Shown: positions 42,457 through 55,602 of the stretch, in pieces | Position numbering within the stretch: the first letter of the stretch is position 1 | Layout of the letters: the number at the start of each line of letters is the position of its first letter | Assembly: GCA_947568835.1 (NCBI GenBank) | Contig: OX387604.1 | Coordinates: 4,258,001-4,322,000, forward strand | Length of the DNA stretch: 64,000 nucleotides | Direction: 5' to 3' | DNA from: Protonemura montana | Taxonomy: Eukaryota > Arthropoda > Insecta > Plecoptera > Nemouridae | Made by a program: the position numbers and the translations under genes | Notes under the pieces: model-generated | What the model was told of the DNA's origin: nothing | The model's database searches: none | The model's input: the letters and a program-made list of their open reading frames with translations, nothing else

Positions 42457-44337
42457 AATTAAACACTGGTTTTAAGTAGTGCAAAGGTTTTAAGTGAACA
42501 CAACCCAAACACCGTAGACTCTCTAGAAGACAAATGGCGGTTCAAGGCTAGCAAGGTATTTTCCGTGAATTCGGGATGGAAGGCCGCCCTACAAGGTCCA
42601 AGGCCTCGACGGCAGTCGCGCTTCCGTTTGATTTATCAAGGTTTTCGACAACATTTTAATTTATTATAATATATAATAAACAATTGCTAAAAATAACGAA
42701 CGACTGAACAAAAATCTATATTAAATAAATATTATTGGAATACTGAATATGTTGAATTATTATTATCTGATTTTTGAAAATAACATTATAGATAAAAATG
42801 CCTCTTCTCATTTTGTAATACAGGAGTTCGCCTGTGCGCAAAGTGAAAACTAACCTGAGAAAAATTACCTTTTTCTTAACTAACTTTTCAATACTATTAC
42901 ACCCGACTTTATATAAAATATATTGCTGTTGTACGACGAGTAGCTGACACAACTTCCATATTTTCGAAATTAGCGGGTCAATTTGGCGCCTTCATTGCGC
43001 CACGCTCAAGTTCGGGCTATCTCGGTTTCCGTGAAAGCTCGCTGTCCAAGATTTGGCGGGGAAACTTAGTTTTATGAGTGAGTGATGAGGGTTGTAATGC
43101 CTCTAAATTCTTTTCCTGGGGGATCCTGGGAACAAAATTATGTTCTCTATTTTTTAATTGAGTTTGGTTTAAACTGTCTTATAAACTAGAAAATCTCTTT
43201 CAGTACACATTTTCTGGAAAATCCATTCTAAAAGAAGTATAGATAAAAACTGGATATAACTCAATAGGGAGACTTTTCAAAAGGGTTTGCTCGTGTATTT
43301 TTTTATGTATAGTTTGATAGTTTTAACAGATTTAAAAAATGTGGGATCCGCTATGGATTAAAAAAAAGAAATTTCCGATCCGCTACGATTTTTTTATAAA
43401 CACAGGAAAATTGCCTTGAACAGGCTCTTTTACAATGCGATTACCTATTATAAGACAAAATAATAATCTCTTGTCAATAGTGTGATGAATCGCGATCCGA
43501 CAAATGGTGTGGCTGATTAGTAGCATCCAGTAAACCTAAAGATACCTGAGTAAGCTCCAACACCAAAAGCCTTTATTTGCATTGCAAAGTGTCTCCCAGA
43601 CACCTACAAATCCACTTTAGACCAAAAATGTCACTCAAATGTCAAATCATAGGCAAACTCACTTCCACAAGTGCCGATTCATGGGTCCCCCCACTCCTCT
43701 ATTAGGAGGATCTACTGACAGTGCGTCTGAGCGACTCGCTCGGACTTGCTGCCGGTAGCTACCATACATAATATAGCGCTGCGCACCGTCTCAAGCGGAC
43801 TTCGATTTCATGAAAACTTTTTGTCTGATCGAGATGAGACTAAAATTTTTGAAATAGTTGTGCTTTGGGTATAGAATAACAAATGATCGCTTCCAAAATT
43901 GTATTTACTGGTGAGATTTTGGCGTTGAAACAGGGGCGGAGTTTTTTACTCATTTTAACACAATTAAACACAATTCTTTTATTTGGAATTAGATAAGTAA
44001 GGTGTCTGAAAATTTGTTATTCTCTCAAGATTAGTATTGTAAATTGCAAATTACTCAACCCTATTAGGCTATTACTTCTTGATAAACCGAAGGCGGCAAC
44101 AAAGAGTTTGGTTTTTCGAGTTTCCCGCAAATTTCCAGCAGAATAATTTTTCGAGTATTTTATTAGTGACTCAGCAACACGTGAGAATGAAGCCATGCAA
44201 AGAGATTTGCTCTAATGTCGATTTTCACGTTCCGTATGAACCCCCTTAACAGTGGTATTTTTCAAAAATATTTAATTGCTATATGTTATTTGAATATTAG
44301 TACTTATTTACTAAAGAATTTAAAGAAATCAACATAA

Positions 44338-44582
44338 CATAGGCGGGAATCGAACGCGGGACCTCGCCTATCATAGTCGGTTGGTATAACAACTCGACCA
44401 CAAAATTTTGCTACTTTCTTGCTACTATATTTTGCTATATTTTTTTTTGGTATGTATAAGATGAGGTCAGATCGACTCAGCGTATCACTTCGGCTGACCG
44501 GATTCGAATTCGGTATCTCTTCATTCATGCGATCCAATTTGCAACATAGTCCCAGCCTTTCGCTGCACGACCATGCGGACTT
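44338..44582 (-). mobile_element. Dimeric tRNA-like SINE remnant
   Basis: On the minus strand two tRNA-like heads follow each other. The first (44582-44490) has a box A-like TGGTCGTGCAGCG and box B-like GAATTCGAATCC. The second (44404-44338) has TGGTCGAGTTG and CGTTCGATTCCC. These are the internal RNA polymerase III promoter elements. Neither folds into an evident complete tRNA gene. Confidence 0.55.
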
Positions 44583-44989
44583 CGACACAGTTGACTACAT
44601 TTTGTTGTATTTAAGTCTCCTGACCCCAGCTACCATGAGTAGATATGCGATTTCATATTCCATCAGTAAAAAGCTTTTGTCATCGAGTAGGTGCGATCTG
44701 TCGTTAGATATTTAGACCCTGCCAAAGCAGCAACTATACCGTTGTGCTTGGCAGACGGCTGTACATTATGTATGGTAAATAATGTGCAATATTTTGGTGG
44801 AATATTGTTCTTTCCCACACACAGATGACAGTGTACAGAAGATGGCATTACCATATTTGAGTTCCATATCTAAAAACCCAACCTTCTGGGTTGAGAACAA
44901 ACAGATAACAAATACCCACTGTTAAGTCCGTGTTAATATTTTCATAATATTACGGTTGAATATTACTCTAAAAATATCTGACCACAGTT

Positions 44990-45056
44990 CTTGGACAGGA
45001 ATCAATCGTGGATCCTTAACCACGTTGATCGGACTGCCTCACCTTACCGAAGCGGT
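44990..45056 (-). mobile_element. tRNA-like SINE head, third piece
   Basis: On the minus strand: GTGAGGCAGTCCG as a box A-like element and ACGATTGATTCCTG as a degenerate box B. Weak on its own, but close to the dimer at 44338-44582. Confidence 0.35.
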
Positions 45057-45967
45057 GTAAGCTGTGCCGAAGTTGATGCTGCCAATCCTGAGGTACTCTA
45101 TCCAGCGTGAAAGGGATGTAGAATAAGAGGAAGTACTTGTGCACTATATTCACTTTTCAGAAAGAAAGAGTGGTGGAGATAAGGTATGGAACACTGTGGC
45201 TTGCCAAATATAAAACACACAAATTACAATTTTCTTCATTATTTCTATTGACTTATATTAAAAAAAAAAAAAATTTGCTCACATTGTAATATTGTTGAAT
45301 GGAATACCTATAGTTAAAAATTTTTTATTCATTTATACTGAAAAATATGAGGTTAGGACAAAGAGTAAACTCCAGTTGCTCCCATTCTTGAGACACTGTT
45401 CTCGAATGATATTATTGAGTTTAAAATGAGAACATACTATATCATCTCTCTCCCTACCCTATGGCTATAGTGTCATTCCATTAGCATTTAAATTTGTTTT
45501 TTTGTAAGTATTAAGACTCCTTTAATAGTTGATATTACTTAAAATACTCAATTCTCCAAGCAGCGGCATGCTTTTTTAGTCATATGCTGTCCCATTGGCG
45601 ACGTAAGATTCTTGAGCATAATTATTTATTGAGATGCTGATCTTACAACAAGTTGACTGGTATACATTTTTACTCAATCTTATTGTTAGAAAGTGGAGAC
45701 GGTCATGACAGAAAGAACCGATAGCACTATATTAAAAGGTGAAATATTCCATATCATATTTTTTGTTTGTTTCATTATTTACATATCAGTAAAAACAGGT
45801 AGCAGAGAAGAAATTAGGTTGCATATAGGTGCTGGTGGCAAGTGGGAAATTCTAAAATAACTTTCACTGTTGCCAGTGTAGGTAAAACCTTAACAAAATA
45901 ACACCATACCAAAGCAATAGGACAGCAATAACAAAGAGCCGTGGGCAATAACAAAGAGGCAAGAGGG

Positions 45968-48900
45968 CTAACGAAGAAACGGAAGCCATGTGTTAAAGTG
46001 TTTCTGCATAGCCTGCCGAGACTGGGCGCTGCCAACATTGACGGTGGGGATGATCGCGCTCGGACGGAAGAACTTGACAAAACGAGCCAGCTCAGAGAAG
46101 CTGCTATGTTCTGAATAAGCGACACCTGCATGGATACACACTGTAATTAGTGATAAACCAGGGATTTTAGAGGTCTGAAAAAAGATTTGAAATCTTGCCC
46201 AACATTTCTCGTTTATACAGTTCAGTGCATTTATTTAGCGCTCAACAATTTATAAGGTCAGTGGTTCACTTTGCTTGAAGGTCAAAGGCTAATTAATACC
46301 AGGGTAATTAAATAATAACAAAACTTGTGATTAGTTTCCACTTTTCATGTATTTATCCAATAGGCAAGGTAGATGAGGGCTCATACTTTTTACCCTGTCA
46401 TGCTGTTATTGCCAACAAAGAAGGGCTACTGCCATCTTCTAGAAATAAACTGTAGAGTTTCATACCAGCAATGGTGACATTTCCTCGAGTGAGTGGTGTG
46501 GCCCTCCTCGAGTGTTCCCAGCCTGACGGTTTCAAGGCTAGAACGTGCGAGAACTGCTTGCTATATTGTGCTGCGTACTTCTGAAGAGACTGAAAAGCCA
46601 AAGGGCTGATTATGATATTTTTATTTCATTTTGTAGTTGGTGTACTTGTGTTAGCTGTGTCACAACGAAAATAAAATTTTACTTGTGAGGGTCATTCAAA
46701 TAACGAAGGGAGCTCAGTGTTGAAAAGTGATAAACCAAAATGAATATTTTATCCCTTTTATTGTCCTGGTGTCCGGCAAAACCGATGCGCACAGGTAACC
46801 GGACCAAAGTTAACTGCCAATCTCTCCTCACAACTGCAGAGGGCCACAGCCCTCTCAGCTGACAGGACAGGTAGGCTTGACTGAAACGTCACATGCTATC
46901 TTAGGCACTAGGTCAACTACACAAGGACTCACAGACAAACTTCACAATTTAAAGAAGATTTAGATCATCTCTGGATTGGAATGATACGAAATGATCATTG
47001 TTTTGCCAACTTGGTCTTGTTGACTTGAATTGCAAAAAAAATTATGGGTACTACAACCAATACTGGATATGCAGACCAAGACAAAGTCTCCAAAACTGCA
47101 TCGTTAAAATTACTTTTACAGTACTTGTGTCATTATCTTGAAAACCAGGAATGCCAGATCACTTAAAAAGGACAGTTGAAACACTGCCTTAACACAAGGA
47201 ATTAAAGAAAAAAGTGTGAATCCTATGGATAGTAATAGTGACTTTCATGGTCGGTATTTAGTTTAGTTTGCATTTGTTATTTTTATCATTGACGAGCGTA
47301 GACGATCTTTAGCTCACCTCCAAGTTAAGCTGGCGCATTGAAACAACGTGTACGGTGGCTCCCAAGGGATCGTCGATGAGTCGCGCAGTCAAGGCAGGGT
47401 CTTGGAGCTGGCGCAGGATCTTGGCTTTCGGTGGTAGCGTCCAAATGCGGCAGTCCAACGTCTCGGCTACGCCCATGAACAGCTTCTCCTTTCCTGACAC
47501 CCAGCCAAGATAATTTTTTTACGATAAGTAAAAACAACTGCTCTTTACTGTCCTGAAGATGGTCACACCAACTTGGTCGAAACGTCAATAGCTGTACCTT
47601 AGCTTAGAGAAAGGGTTGGTTAGGTGGAGGCGTATAGACTATGTTAGGTTTTCTGGACGTTTTTGTGGAATCTCACGATGATCTCAGCAGTCTGCCGACA
47701 TTTTTTGGGTTACTAGCAGGTAGCGATTGCTAGATTTAGTCGCACACCAAGCACCTATATGAGATGCGTTACCGACTCGCCTCAGGCTATGTAAGAAAAT
47801 GCAGTATTTGTGAGCCTGTAGATGGGCTCGCGATCGCCAGGTAGAGAAAAAGGTAATCTATTTTTGGAAACAAGCTAAGGTTAGATAAAGTAGAGTCTAA
47901 AAACCAATATACGTAGCAACCATTCATTTCACTAGTTTCAAGCTGGCTTGATTTTAATTGGACGCTCAGTATCAAGGAACTCCTCTGTTATCGGGAATGA
48001 TAACAGTATCCTCCGAACTCAGCATTATGGCCAATAAGTTGACATCAATGTCTTGTCCACAATTTGTGTTCGATGACTTCGACACTCTTATAAACTGCAT
48101 TGCAATGATGGCAACCAAAAAGCTTATCAACTGCCGAGTTGCTGATTCCGATCGAATCTACTACGCACTTGAATCATGAAAAACAAACACTCAATGGGAT
48201 CTGGTTCAAACGAGCAGTGAGGAGGAAATAAAAACCCTCGGCTTCTAAATCATTCTACAGATCATTCTACACGTTCGGATGGTGTTTCTGAACTCTGTGA
48301 AGCAAGGGGTATGAAGTCTGTCCCACAATGTCTGCTTACACATCACCCAAGTATACCAATGAATGCAGGAGCATTTTCTAAAGTTTTCCAGGCTATCTGT
48401 TGTTTCTTACATAAAGCACCCTTATAAGGATTAGAAACTGACATAACCAAGCTGTTCAGTTCAGGGAGTTTGCTGGTTTCAGCTCTCTAGTGCAATCGCC
48501 ACAAAAACAAACAAAAACTGCAAGTTAATTAATGTAAATCTCAAACGACGGACTTACGAAAAGATTATGAATAACGAGTAACAATAACAAGGAAATAGCT
48601 GTAAATAGTCGTTAACATTAACCACCAGTGTAATTGAACCAAAGAAAAGTAAAAGTTAAGATATAAATAAATAAATAAAAATAAACACTGTTAAGTGTAC
48701 TGCATTAAAGTGAGGGTTAACAAAACCATACAACCAGAGATAAAACATAGGAATTACTGGATAAAGACAGTGCACAACATATCATCAAGGGCACGGGGTG
48801 GGGCGCACTCAAAAAATAAATAATTTAAGCACAAGCTAATCTCAATAAATGTTCAGAGATGATTTAAAAGGCAACTTTCATGAACATCTACTACATGAGT

Positions 48901-51900
48901 GAGAAAAGGTGATGCACCTTAAGTAGTGAAAAATTCACATCCTGGTTAGCCTGGTTACCACAATAGAAACTTCAGAAGCTTCGTTCTGATTGATGCCAAT
49001 TCTTGAAGGACTTACCAATGAGGTAAGTCCCACAGACAATGACAGTGCGTGGATGTTTGTGGAGATGAGAAAGAACCAGCGCAATAGCAGAAGCGACGGC
49101 ATCTTCCTGCAATTTGATAGGGTTGTTAGTTATTACAAATAAATTAAAACTAGTTCCCTGAACTGACCTAACATACTTGGCTTAAGTTTCACCTGATAGA
49201 AAATAATGTTTCCAGAAAATTCACATTATTGCTATTTAGAAAAAGAAAGTTGATCAAAAATCTGTGCAGAGACATTGAGATCCTACTGCTATGTAGCCGT
49301 TAGCAGCTGTGGCGAACGACAGCTACTAAGTGTACATATTTTTTGTGAAAATGAAAGGAAAATTGTGTATGTTCTATCCCAAGTCAGAATTAATGGTGCC
49401 TAACCAACTGATGACGTTTATACCAGCATAGGCAACCTGAATGCCAGGCCACAAATATTAATGCAGTAATCAAGCTTTAACTGGTTCAGTGAATCTTGCT
49501 TGTTCAAGCTTTAACTGGTCCCGTGAATCTTGCTTGATAGAAACTTCAAGCTAAATATTTAAGCAATTAGTAACTAAGCCTGTCTCACTCGTGCTGCCAA
49601 TTATCGATACGCTGTTTTCTCCGTCATAAACGGGAATCACTCCTCCCGATGCAAGCATACCCCGTAATGGATCTGTAGTCTGATATCACAGACGAAGTCT
49701 CTCATACCCTTTGCCCCAAAAGAAAAGAATATCCGTGTAAACTGAATCTGTGTTGTGATGGTATCTTTGTCCATCAGAGCGTACATGATAACAATGAAAG
49801 CATTTGCTAATACTTGCATTTTAACTACAACAAAAAAAAGTTGAATGATATTCAACATAGGACTGGAAAGGGTAATTAACCTTGGCTACAAGTGAGTGTA
49901 GTGATTGGCACCTGTTATTAATTGGCACCTGGTCGAGCTGGCTATCTTCTTTAACTCTTACGACAAGTCGCCAAAATGACTGCTTGCTCATGCGCTGTAA
50001 TAGTCACCGACTTACAGGGGAATGCAGTTTACCACATTTCGCTCATGGTTTAACAGAACCACAAAAAAAAAGCCTCTTATCTCCAGCCTCCTGGCCACCT
50101 CAGCATCTATTTAATATTTTGTAATATCACATTTTGTTGTTTATAAGGTAAAACATTTTTGCTGTAATATTTGCAGGGTATTTGGTTTTTCTGGTGATTC
50201 CACGAGGTAGCTGAAACCAGCAAGAGTAGGATGGAAATGGAGCTAGACTAGAAAAATGCTACCAGTGCACTATACTAGTTCCATGATAATCGAATTACCT
50301 GTGTGGGGAAGTCATATTTGGCATTGCAGTAAGTGGTGTCTAGGTACAACTGCGAGATTCGTAGCCCGGAGAGCTCGTGCAATTGTTCCATCGCCGGTGT
50401 TGCGCGGAAATCTCCCACGTGCAGAATGTTTGTTCCATTACGCAGTTGGAACAACAACATTGCGGAACCTGGGCAGCTGCGAACAATCATATTATAAATC
50501 CACAATTGTTGGCAAGCTGGATACAAGCACAGGGAAGAAGTAGGTAGAATGGCGTTAAGGAACTTACCAAGAGAAGTGATGGAAGGCCAGGAAAGTTATG
50601 AGTGAGTAGATGTTTCATCTATTGCCTTAAGACTCTCTCTCGAATAGCATTTCTCTTGTGGCCAACCAACGCTTCTCTCGATGAGTTCTATAATTCCACT
50701 TACTTTTAAACTATTACCAATACATAATTCACATAGAATTTGGTTTCACTTGACGCAGACAGAAAACTGCCTGACCACTGCTGGTTTTCGTGGTAATTTA
50801 AACCGGTAAGATATATATGAGCAACTAGTAACATATTGCTACCTCATTACAGCACGTTGTTGCCACATGGAAAAAAAAAATGTATTTACTTCCGAGCACC
50901 TGGTTTATGCTTGAGTAAGATTACTCACTAAGTTGTGGTGAAGAAGGAAAGATAGAGGGAGCAGGAGAGCTCTCCCTCTCACTTTTTTCACCACGACATT
51001 ATCCAGATTCTTATCTTATCGACTTTGACGGCATGAAGTCGCTAGCCGCGGTTTCACACAACACCACGCAGATAATCTGGGAAGCGATTGAGATTGAGAG
51101 ACGATCGTACAACATGAACAAACGCAAAGACTCGATTCGTTTGCCACACGCCTGGAGGCCGGTCAGCGAGAAGATCCAGGTGGCCCCTACCTATCTCCCC
51201 GAGACCAACAAGAACGGTCCAGTCACCCGTGACCGAGCCTTCAGTTGGGGTGTCGAGATCAAGCGGTGACCAGGACACCGACCACAAGACCACGAGTATA
51301 GGCGAGGACGGTCCCGCTATTTGCAAGGCATATGCCCAAAACAAAGAACAAAGGGGTAGCCGCTGCTAAAACCTGAGTCGACCAATCACAGGCAGTCTTG
51401 GGCTCTGATTGGCAAACACCTGCCGCCTCGACACAGTCCTGAAGATGTCCACACCAACGCCGACGAAACATCGTCTTTTAGGTCCTTTTTAGGACCACAA
51501 GTCAATCTCAACAGTGCAAGTCCGACACTTACTACAACATTGCTAACAAGGCTAAGTTTCTACTTTTGGTAAACATTTTTGGGAGGTAATTTCTAACTTG
51601 CTCCATGCAAGCCATATTTACACCATATTTGCATGTCCAGGACATTAAAGGCAAGGAGCAGCCTCAACTTGGTAATACTGTCCCCTCGAGACAGCCAGCA
51701 CATATGTCAGTTGCCCTTTAGGTGAATGATAAAAGACGGTATAAGTAACAACCGAACACTAGTTTATTTGGAAGCATATATTTCTGCATTTACAGTGTCC
51801 ACCCTTCCCATCCATTCATTCTTTAATTTGTAACGGGGACTCACTGGTTTGCATCTAACGCTGTCACTTGTACGCCCTCAATTTCCTGGGCCTGGTGGAG

Positions 51901-54900
51901 CGGCAGAATATGAAGGTACTGGCTCTTCACTCGAATGTTCGATTGCACCAAGGACGCTAAAACCAAAATAAGACAATAATGGAAGCTCTAGCTCAATTTA
52001 TTTTTTATTTTTAATTCATTTTCTAAATAACCTACTACTAACCTGTACAAAACCAAACAAATATAAGGAGTAAATACAGTGGCCTTTGGTCACTTTCACT
52101 TATTGATGTTACCGGTCATAGGTACTACCGTTGAGTGTAGGTTATAGGTAGAGTTTCAACGTCAATGTTAAAGTCTCTGCGTGAAAAATTACTACCTTAC
52201 CGACAAAAATGCAGAGTACCGGACAATCACGTTAAGTGGAGCCACTGTCGTATGAATTTTAATTTCGATATTTCTCGTAGGTTAACTCGCTTTTGAGACT
52301 TTTCATGCACAAAAAATCTCCATCAATGTTTACCTCAACGATTGATACACATGTAACGATATTCATAAGCGAGTAACCTACTTTAAATATCGAAATTAAA
52401 TTTCATGTTACAGTGGCTCCACTTAACGTGAACTTCCGGTACTCTGCATTTTTGTCGGTAAGGTAGTCATTTGGCGGCCATCTTTCACGCAGAGACTGTA
52501 CCATTGACGTTGAAACTCTAACTATAACCTACACTCAACGGTACTACCATGGCCACGGTCCACGTTCACCACATGGACTTGTTGACCCCTGCATAGTTGA
52601 GTCACAAGCCACCGTGTGAACACTTTCCTACGAACCCCTGCTATGCACTCTTCCCTAAACCTAGAAACGTTCTGAGCCTAGGTACTTTTTAGCACGTTAC
52701 GTGGTATATGATAAAACTAGAAAGGTACACAGATTGATTGATTAGTGGGGTTGAATGAGTGAATGATTGAGTTGATGAGTGAGGATGTTGATGAACCTAA
52801 TCTAGCCTAGAAGGGAGGAGGAAAAATTTGGTGCCAGCAGGCAGCCTACACATGTGGAAGAATACCTAGGGGATCACTGGTGTAATGTCCTTTCTGAAGG
52901 ACTGTGCGACAGGAACAACAGGATTCCTCCACAAAACCATGCTGCCGAGAGATTGATAAGCAAGGCGAATTAAGTTGCTGTGAAAACTTTCATCCCACTA
53001 ACCTCTCTCCCATACAGAACTGGCCATGCGCATGATGGTGATACATAGTACTACAAGTGTTATTTCTTAAGCATATTTACTACCAATTCAAAGATTTCTA
53101 GCACCTACAGTTTGTTGTATTTTGGTCACCTGTGATGGAAGTGCAGTAAATGGGCAAGTCACACGAAGCCTTCAGCCCAATGTAGTGGTCGGAGTGGAAG
53201 TGTGACAGGAAGTATGAAGTTGCCCCAGGGATCGTGCCGTAGTTGAATGCGTCCACAACGAAGTTGGTACCTGGAAAAGTGCGCCAGATGTACTCACTCA
53301 AGAATTCTAAAACATGTAACGTTCTCGCCATTTTGTGCAGCTAGTAACACGTCCCTACACCGGGGCAGGTAGGTAGATAGACGATCCTGAAGGGCTGCCA
53401 CCCTGAGGAGAGTCAGTTGACTTCGGTCCTCCTCAGATATCACAGGTTCGCCAAACCAACATCTTAATAAATAATTGATTCCAATCCTAACTCTTAGCTT
53501 CGTTTTTACTTTGATTAGCGACACCTTTCAAACAGACCCCTACACAAATGGCATTTTACAATGATGCCTAGTAAAATCTATGGAAACAAGAGGTCAAAGC
53601 AATACTGATTAGTCTATCCATAAAAACTATGGACATTTCTGGATCTAAAGAATATACCGGTGGAATATTATCCGTGGTTAAAGAGCCAAAAATAAATTTT
53701 AATATTTCTGGTATTTCACAGAAATGTGGCTTGCACAGAAAACTATTTTGCATGAAACTTATTCCGTATGAAAAGAGTATTGCACAAATCATACTGCAAA
53801 AGACTTCATTGATTTGGGAGAGGTAGGCATTTGTTTATTTGGTACCCTGCAGGTCTTTTACCTGGGATCTTTTTGTAGAAAGGGCATGGCCGGTTTCCAT
53901 TGGATTTCCAACGGGAACCATATGAGGTGGTTGTGGTGGTTGCAGTGTTTGCATTTTTTCCACCACTGGGCTTTGATTGTCGAGTTTGCGCTGCCATCTT
54001 TACTGACGTAGAGAAAGGCACGACTGGCTTCTTTGAAGTGTCACTAGAACGCATCATGGACATCATACCCTCCCACGCTTTCTTGTTGGCACTCTTCTTT
54101 GCAGTAGCTGTCAAACCATGTTATATTGTATTAAAATTTAAACAAATCAACACAAATACTACAAGTCAAACATTTAACTAAAAATGCCAGAAACCTTGCT
54201 TTTAAATGGTAGGTTCTGGTTAGAGCCTAGGAAATTACATGTTTAGCAAAGTTAAATTAAAATGCAGGCTGAATTTAAAATATCAGCCCAGCCACTTAGT
54301 GTTAAGTATGATTCATACCCTGCAAGTTCCCAAGATTAAGTCAATCATCCAGATCAATGTCATATTCTTTCAGATGAAGCTTTTTGCAGAATCAACATTA
54401 AAGATCTACTAAAATGGCATATATCCAGTTTGGCACCACTCTTTTTTAAAGAGCCCCCCCCCCCCCCCCCCAAACCCTCTCACTCTTTCCAAATGTTTGA
54501 ACGAGCATTTTTACCTGATGCCTCCTTTGTTGAATTTGCACCTCCAGTCAAAAATGTTGTGGGTTGGTGCATCTCCAGCTTGCTTTTTCCACAATTTGGC
54601 AAAGTTTGACTTTTTTCTATCGGTAATTTATTCCAGATATCTTCGTTGACGATCTCAAAGCTATCATCTCTGCTATCATCAAGCCTGCTTACTTCATTAA
54701 GTGTTTTGACGTTAACTTTGCAATGTGGTAAAAGAGTGTCCTCAGACGTCTTGGCACATAATGTAGTTACAGATTTGTTACTTGTATCACAAACTCCATT
54801 GTTTGAGTCTAAAGACAAAAACATATCATCTGAAATATTTTGCTGACATTCAAGAGTTTTGAATTGATCACTACTCTCCAATTCAAGATGTGAATCATTT

Positions 54901-55238
54901 GGAATTGAGGATGCTTTTTGGTCGGCTTGCTCGACAGCACTCGGTGAAAAACTGGAAATCCTGGGCTCATCAACAGCAGACAGTAAACAACTTCGTTTTC
55001 CATTTTCAGAGTCACTTTGAAGTGAGTATGAATTGCTACGTTTGGTACTTTTGTTTTCACTAAGAAAGCATTTTGCTTTTGTTTCTAGTGTATTTTCACC
55101 GTTTATCTTGATAGCTGGGCGGCTCTCAGGCAACTTACGACTTAATGCTAATCGTCCACCACATACAGGAGATTTTTGTCCAGTTGACGTACGACGCTTG
55201 AAAAGTAAAAAATCGTCGTAAAGCTCATCGTCATCCAT
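45968..55238 (-). CDS. DCLRE1A: DNA cross-link repair nuclease SNM1A (9 exons)
   Basis: Nuclear 5' exonuclease of the metallo-beta-lactamase/beta-CASP family, acting in interstrand-crosslink repair. Exons in transcript order: 55238-54515, 54107-53862, 53270-53130, 51956-51845, 50476-50299, 49106-49016, 47493-47318, 46589-46466, 46125-45968. Phases agree, giving 649 aa. The C-terminal nuclease is complete: CPFYKKIPG lead-in, VDAFNYG, HFHSDH (347-352), DANHCPG (His 408), GDFRA (Asp 430), LDTTYC (Asp 454), [23 protein letters not shown] (His 604) and PTVNVG. The 241-codon first exon is acidic and low-complexity. It shows no UBZ-type zinc finger and is much shorter than in the 1040-residue human protein. 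The start is the ATG at 55238, 15 bases after an acceptor at 55253, so a 5' UTR exon lies upstream, perhaps ending at a donor near 55474. Confidence 0.96.
47553..47586 (+). ncRNA. Minimal hammerhead-like motif (Penelope-type)
   Basis: CTGAAGA, a short variable hairpin region with GGTC at both ends (pairable with two G-U pairs), then GAAAC. This matches the core layout CUGANGA ... GAAA of minimal hammerhead motifs reported in Penelope-like elements. It lies just beside DCLRE1A exon 7, opposite in strand. Not shown to be active. Confidence 0.4.
51033..51269 (+). pseudogene. Penelope-like element, C-terminal GIY-YIG-side fragment
   Basis: The frame ending TGA at 51269 contains [16 protein letters not shown] and [10 protein letters not shown], the typical end of Penelope-like proteins (EAIEI ... 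N-N ... AWRP) behind the GIY-YIG nuclease. The rest of the element is absent upstream, so it is 5'-truncated. It lies in intron 4 of DCLRE1A, opposite in strand. Confidence 0.6.
51439..51472 (+). ncRNA. Second hammerhead-like motif, 170 bases after the Penelope fragment
   Basis: CTGAAGATGTCCACACCAAC then GACGAAACATC, near-identical in layout to 47553-47586. GTC and GAC can form a short stem II. Its place after a Penelope coding end supports the family assignment. Confidence 0.45.
52121..52548. mobile_element. Large palindrome, MITE or foldback element
   Basis: Arms of about 165-180 bases pair over most of their length: GGTACTACCGTTGAGTGTAG at the left end faces CTACACTCAACGGTACTACC-like sequence at the right, and ACCTTACCGACAAAAATGCA faces its exact complement. 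The loop is about 70 bases. No coding capacity. It lies in intron 3 of DCLRE1A. Confidence 0.85.
52770..53043 (-). mobile_element. 5S-derived SINE, copy B (5'-truncated)
   Basis: The reverse complement matches the body of copy A at 61640-61880, including GCCAGTTCTGTATGGGAGAG, CGCCTTGCTTATCAA and GAGGAATCCTG-like blocks. The 5S-like head is missing. It lies in intron 3 of DCLRE1A. Confidence 0.8.
54454..54471. repeat. Poly-C tract (18 C)
   Basis: Pure cytosine run in intron 1 of DCLRE1A, 43 bases downstream of the exon 1 donor on the transcribed strand, where it reads as G. Confidence 0.95.
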
Positions 55239-55602
55239 GTTCAAGGCAATCTGAAAATTAATTGTTAAGTCGCTTAAAATATCTTAGAACTTATCGAAAT
55301 TAAATATAATGCTAATGCAATTAAATAATGATTGTTTTAGTTACATATGTCAAAATTGACGCAGCATAACCTCAACCCATTATCAGGAACAGACAATCAA
55401 AAGTACAGATTCGAATATTCGAAGATTCACATCTAAATAGGACTTCTAGGTAATATCTATGGTAATATCTTACGGTGAATGTCAATGCACGAATAAAACC
55501 ATGAATATATGAACTCCGAACGTCTCTTGACAGCACCAAAATTGCCTCCCATGCGGAGTCTTTTTCCGACGCCACCTTACCTAACCTCTCCTACAAATAA
55601 TA

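Larger units (their letters stand above)
42457..45967. other. Intergenic region between DCLRE1A and the AT-hook gene
   Basis: Both flanking genes run leftward. The promoter of the AT-hook gene should lie just right of 42456, and the DCLRE1A 3' UTR just left of 45968, with a TTTATT (AATAAA on the minus strand) near 45625. The middle contains tRNA-like SINE pieces. No further gene is seen. Confidence 0.5.

Noticed and set aside
55474..55575. Minus-strand open frame joining in phase to DCLRE1A exon 1 as an N-terminal extension
   Set aside because: There is no ATG in that frame (it would start at GTG); better seen as a 5' UTR exon.
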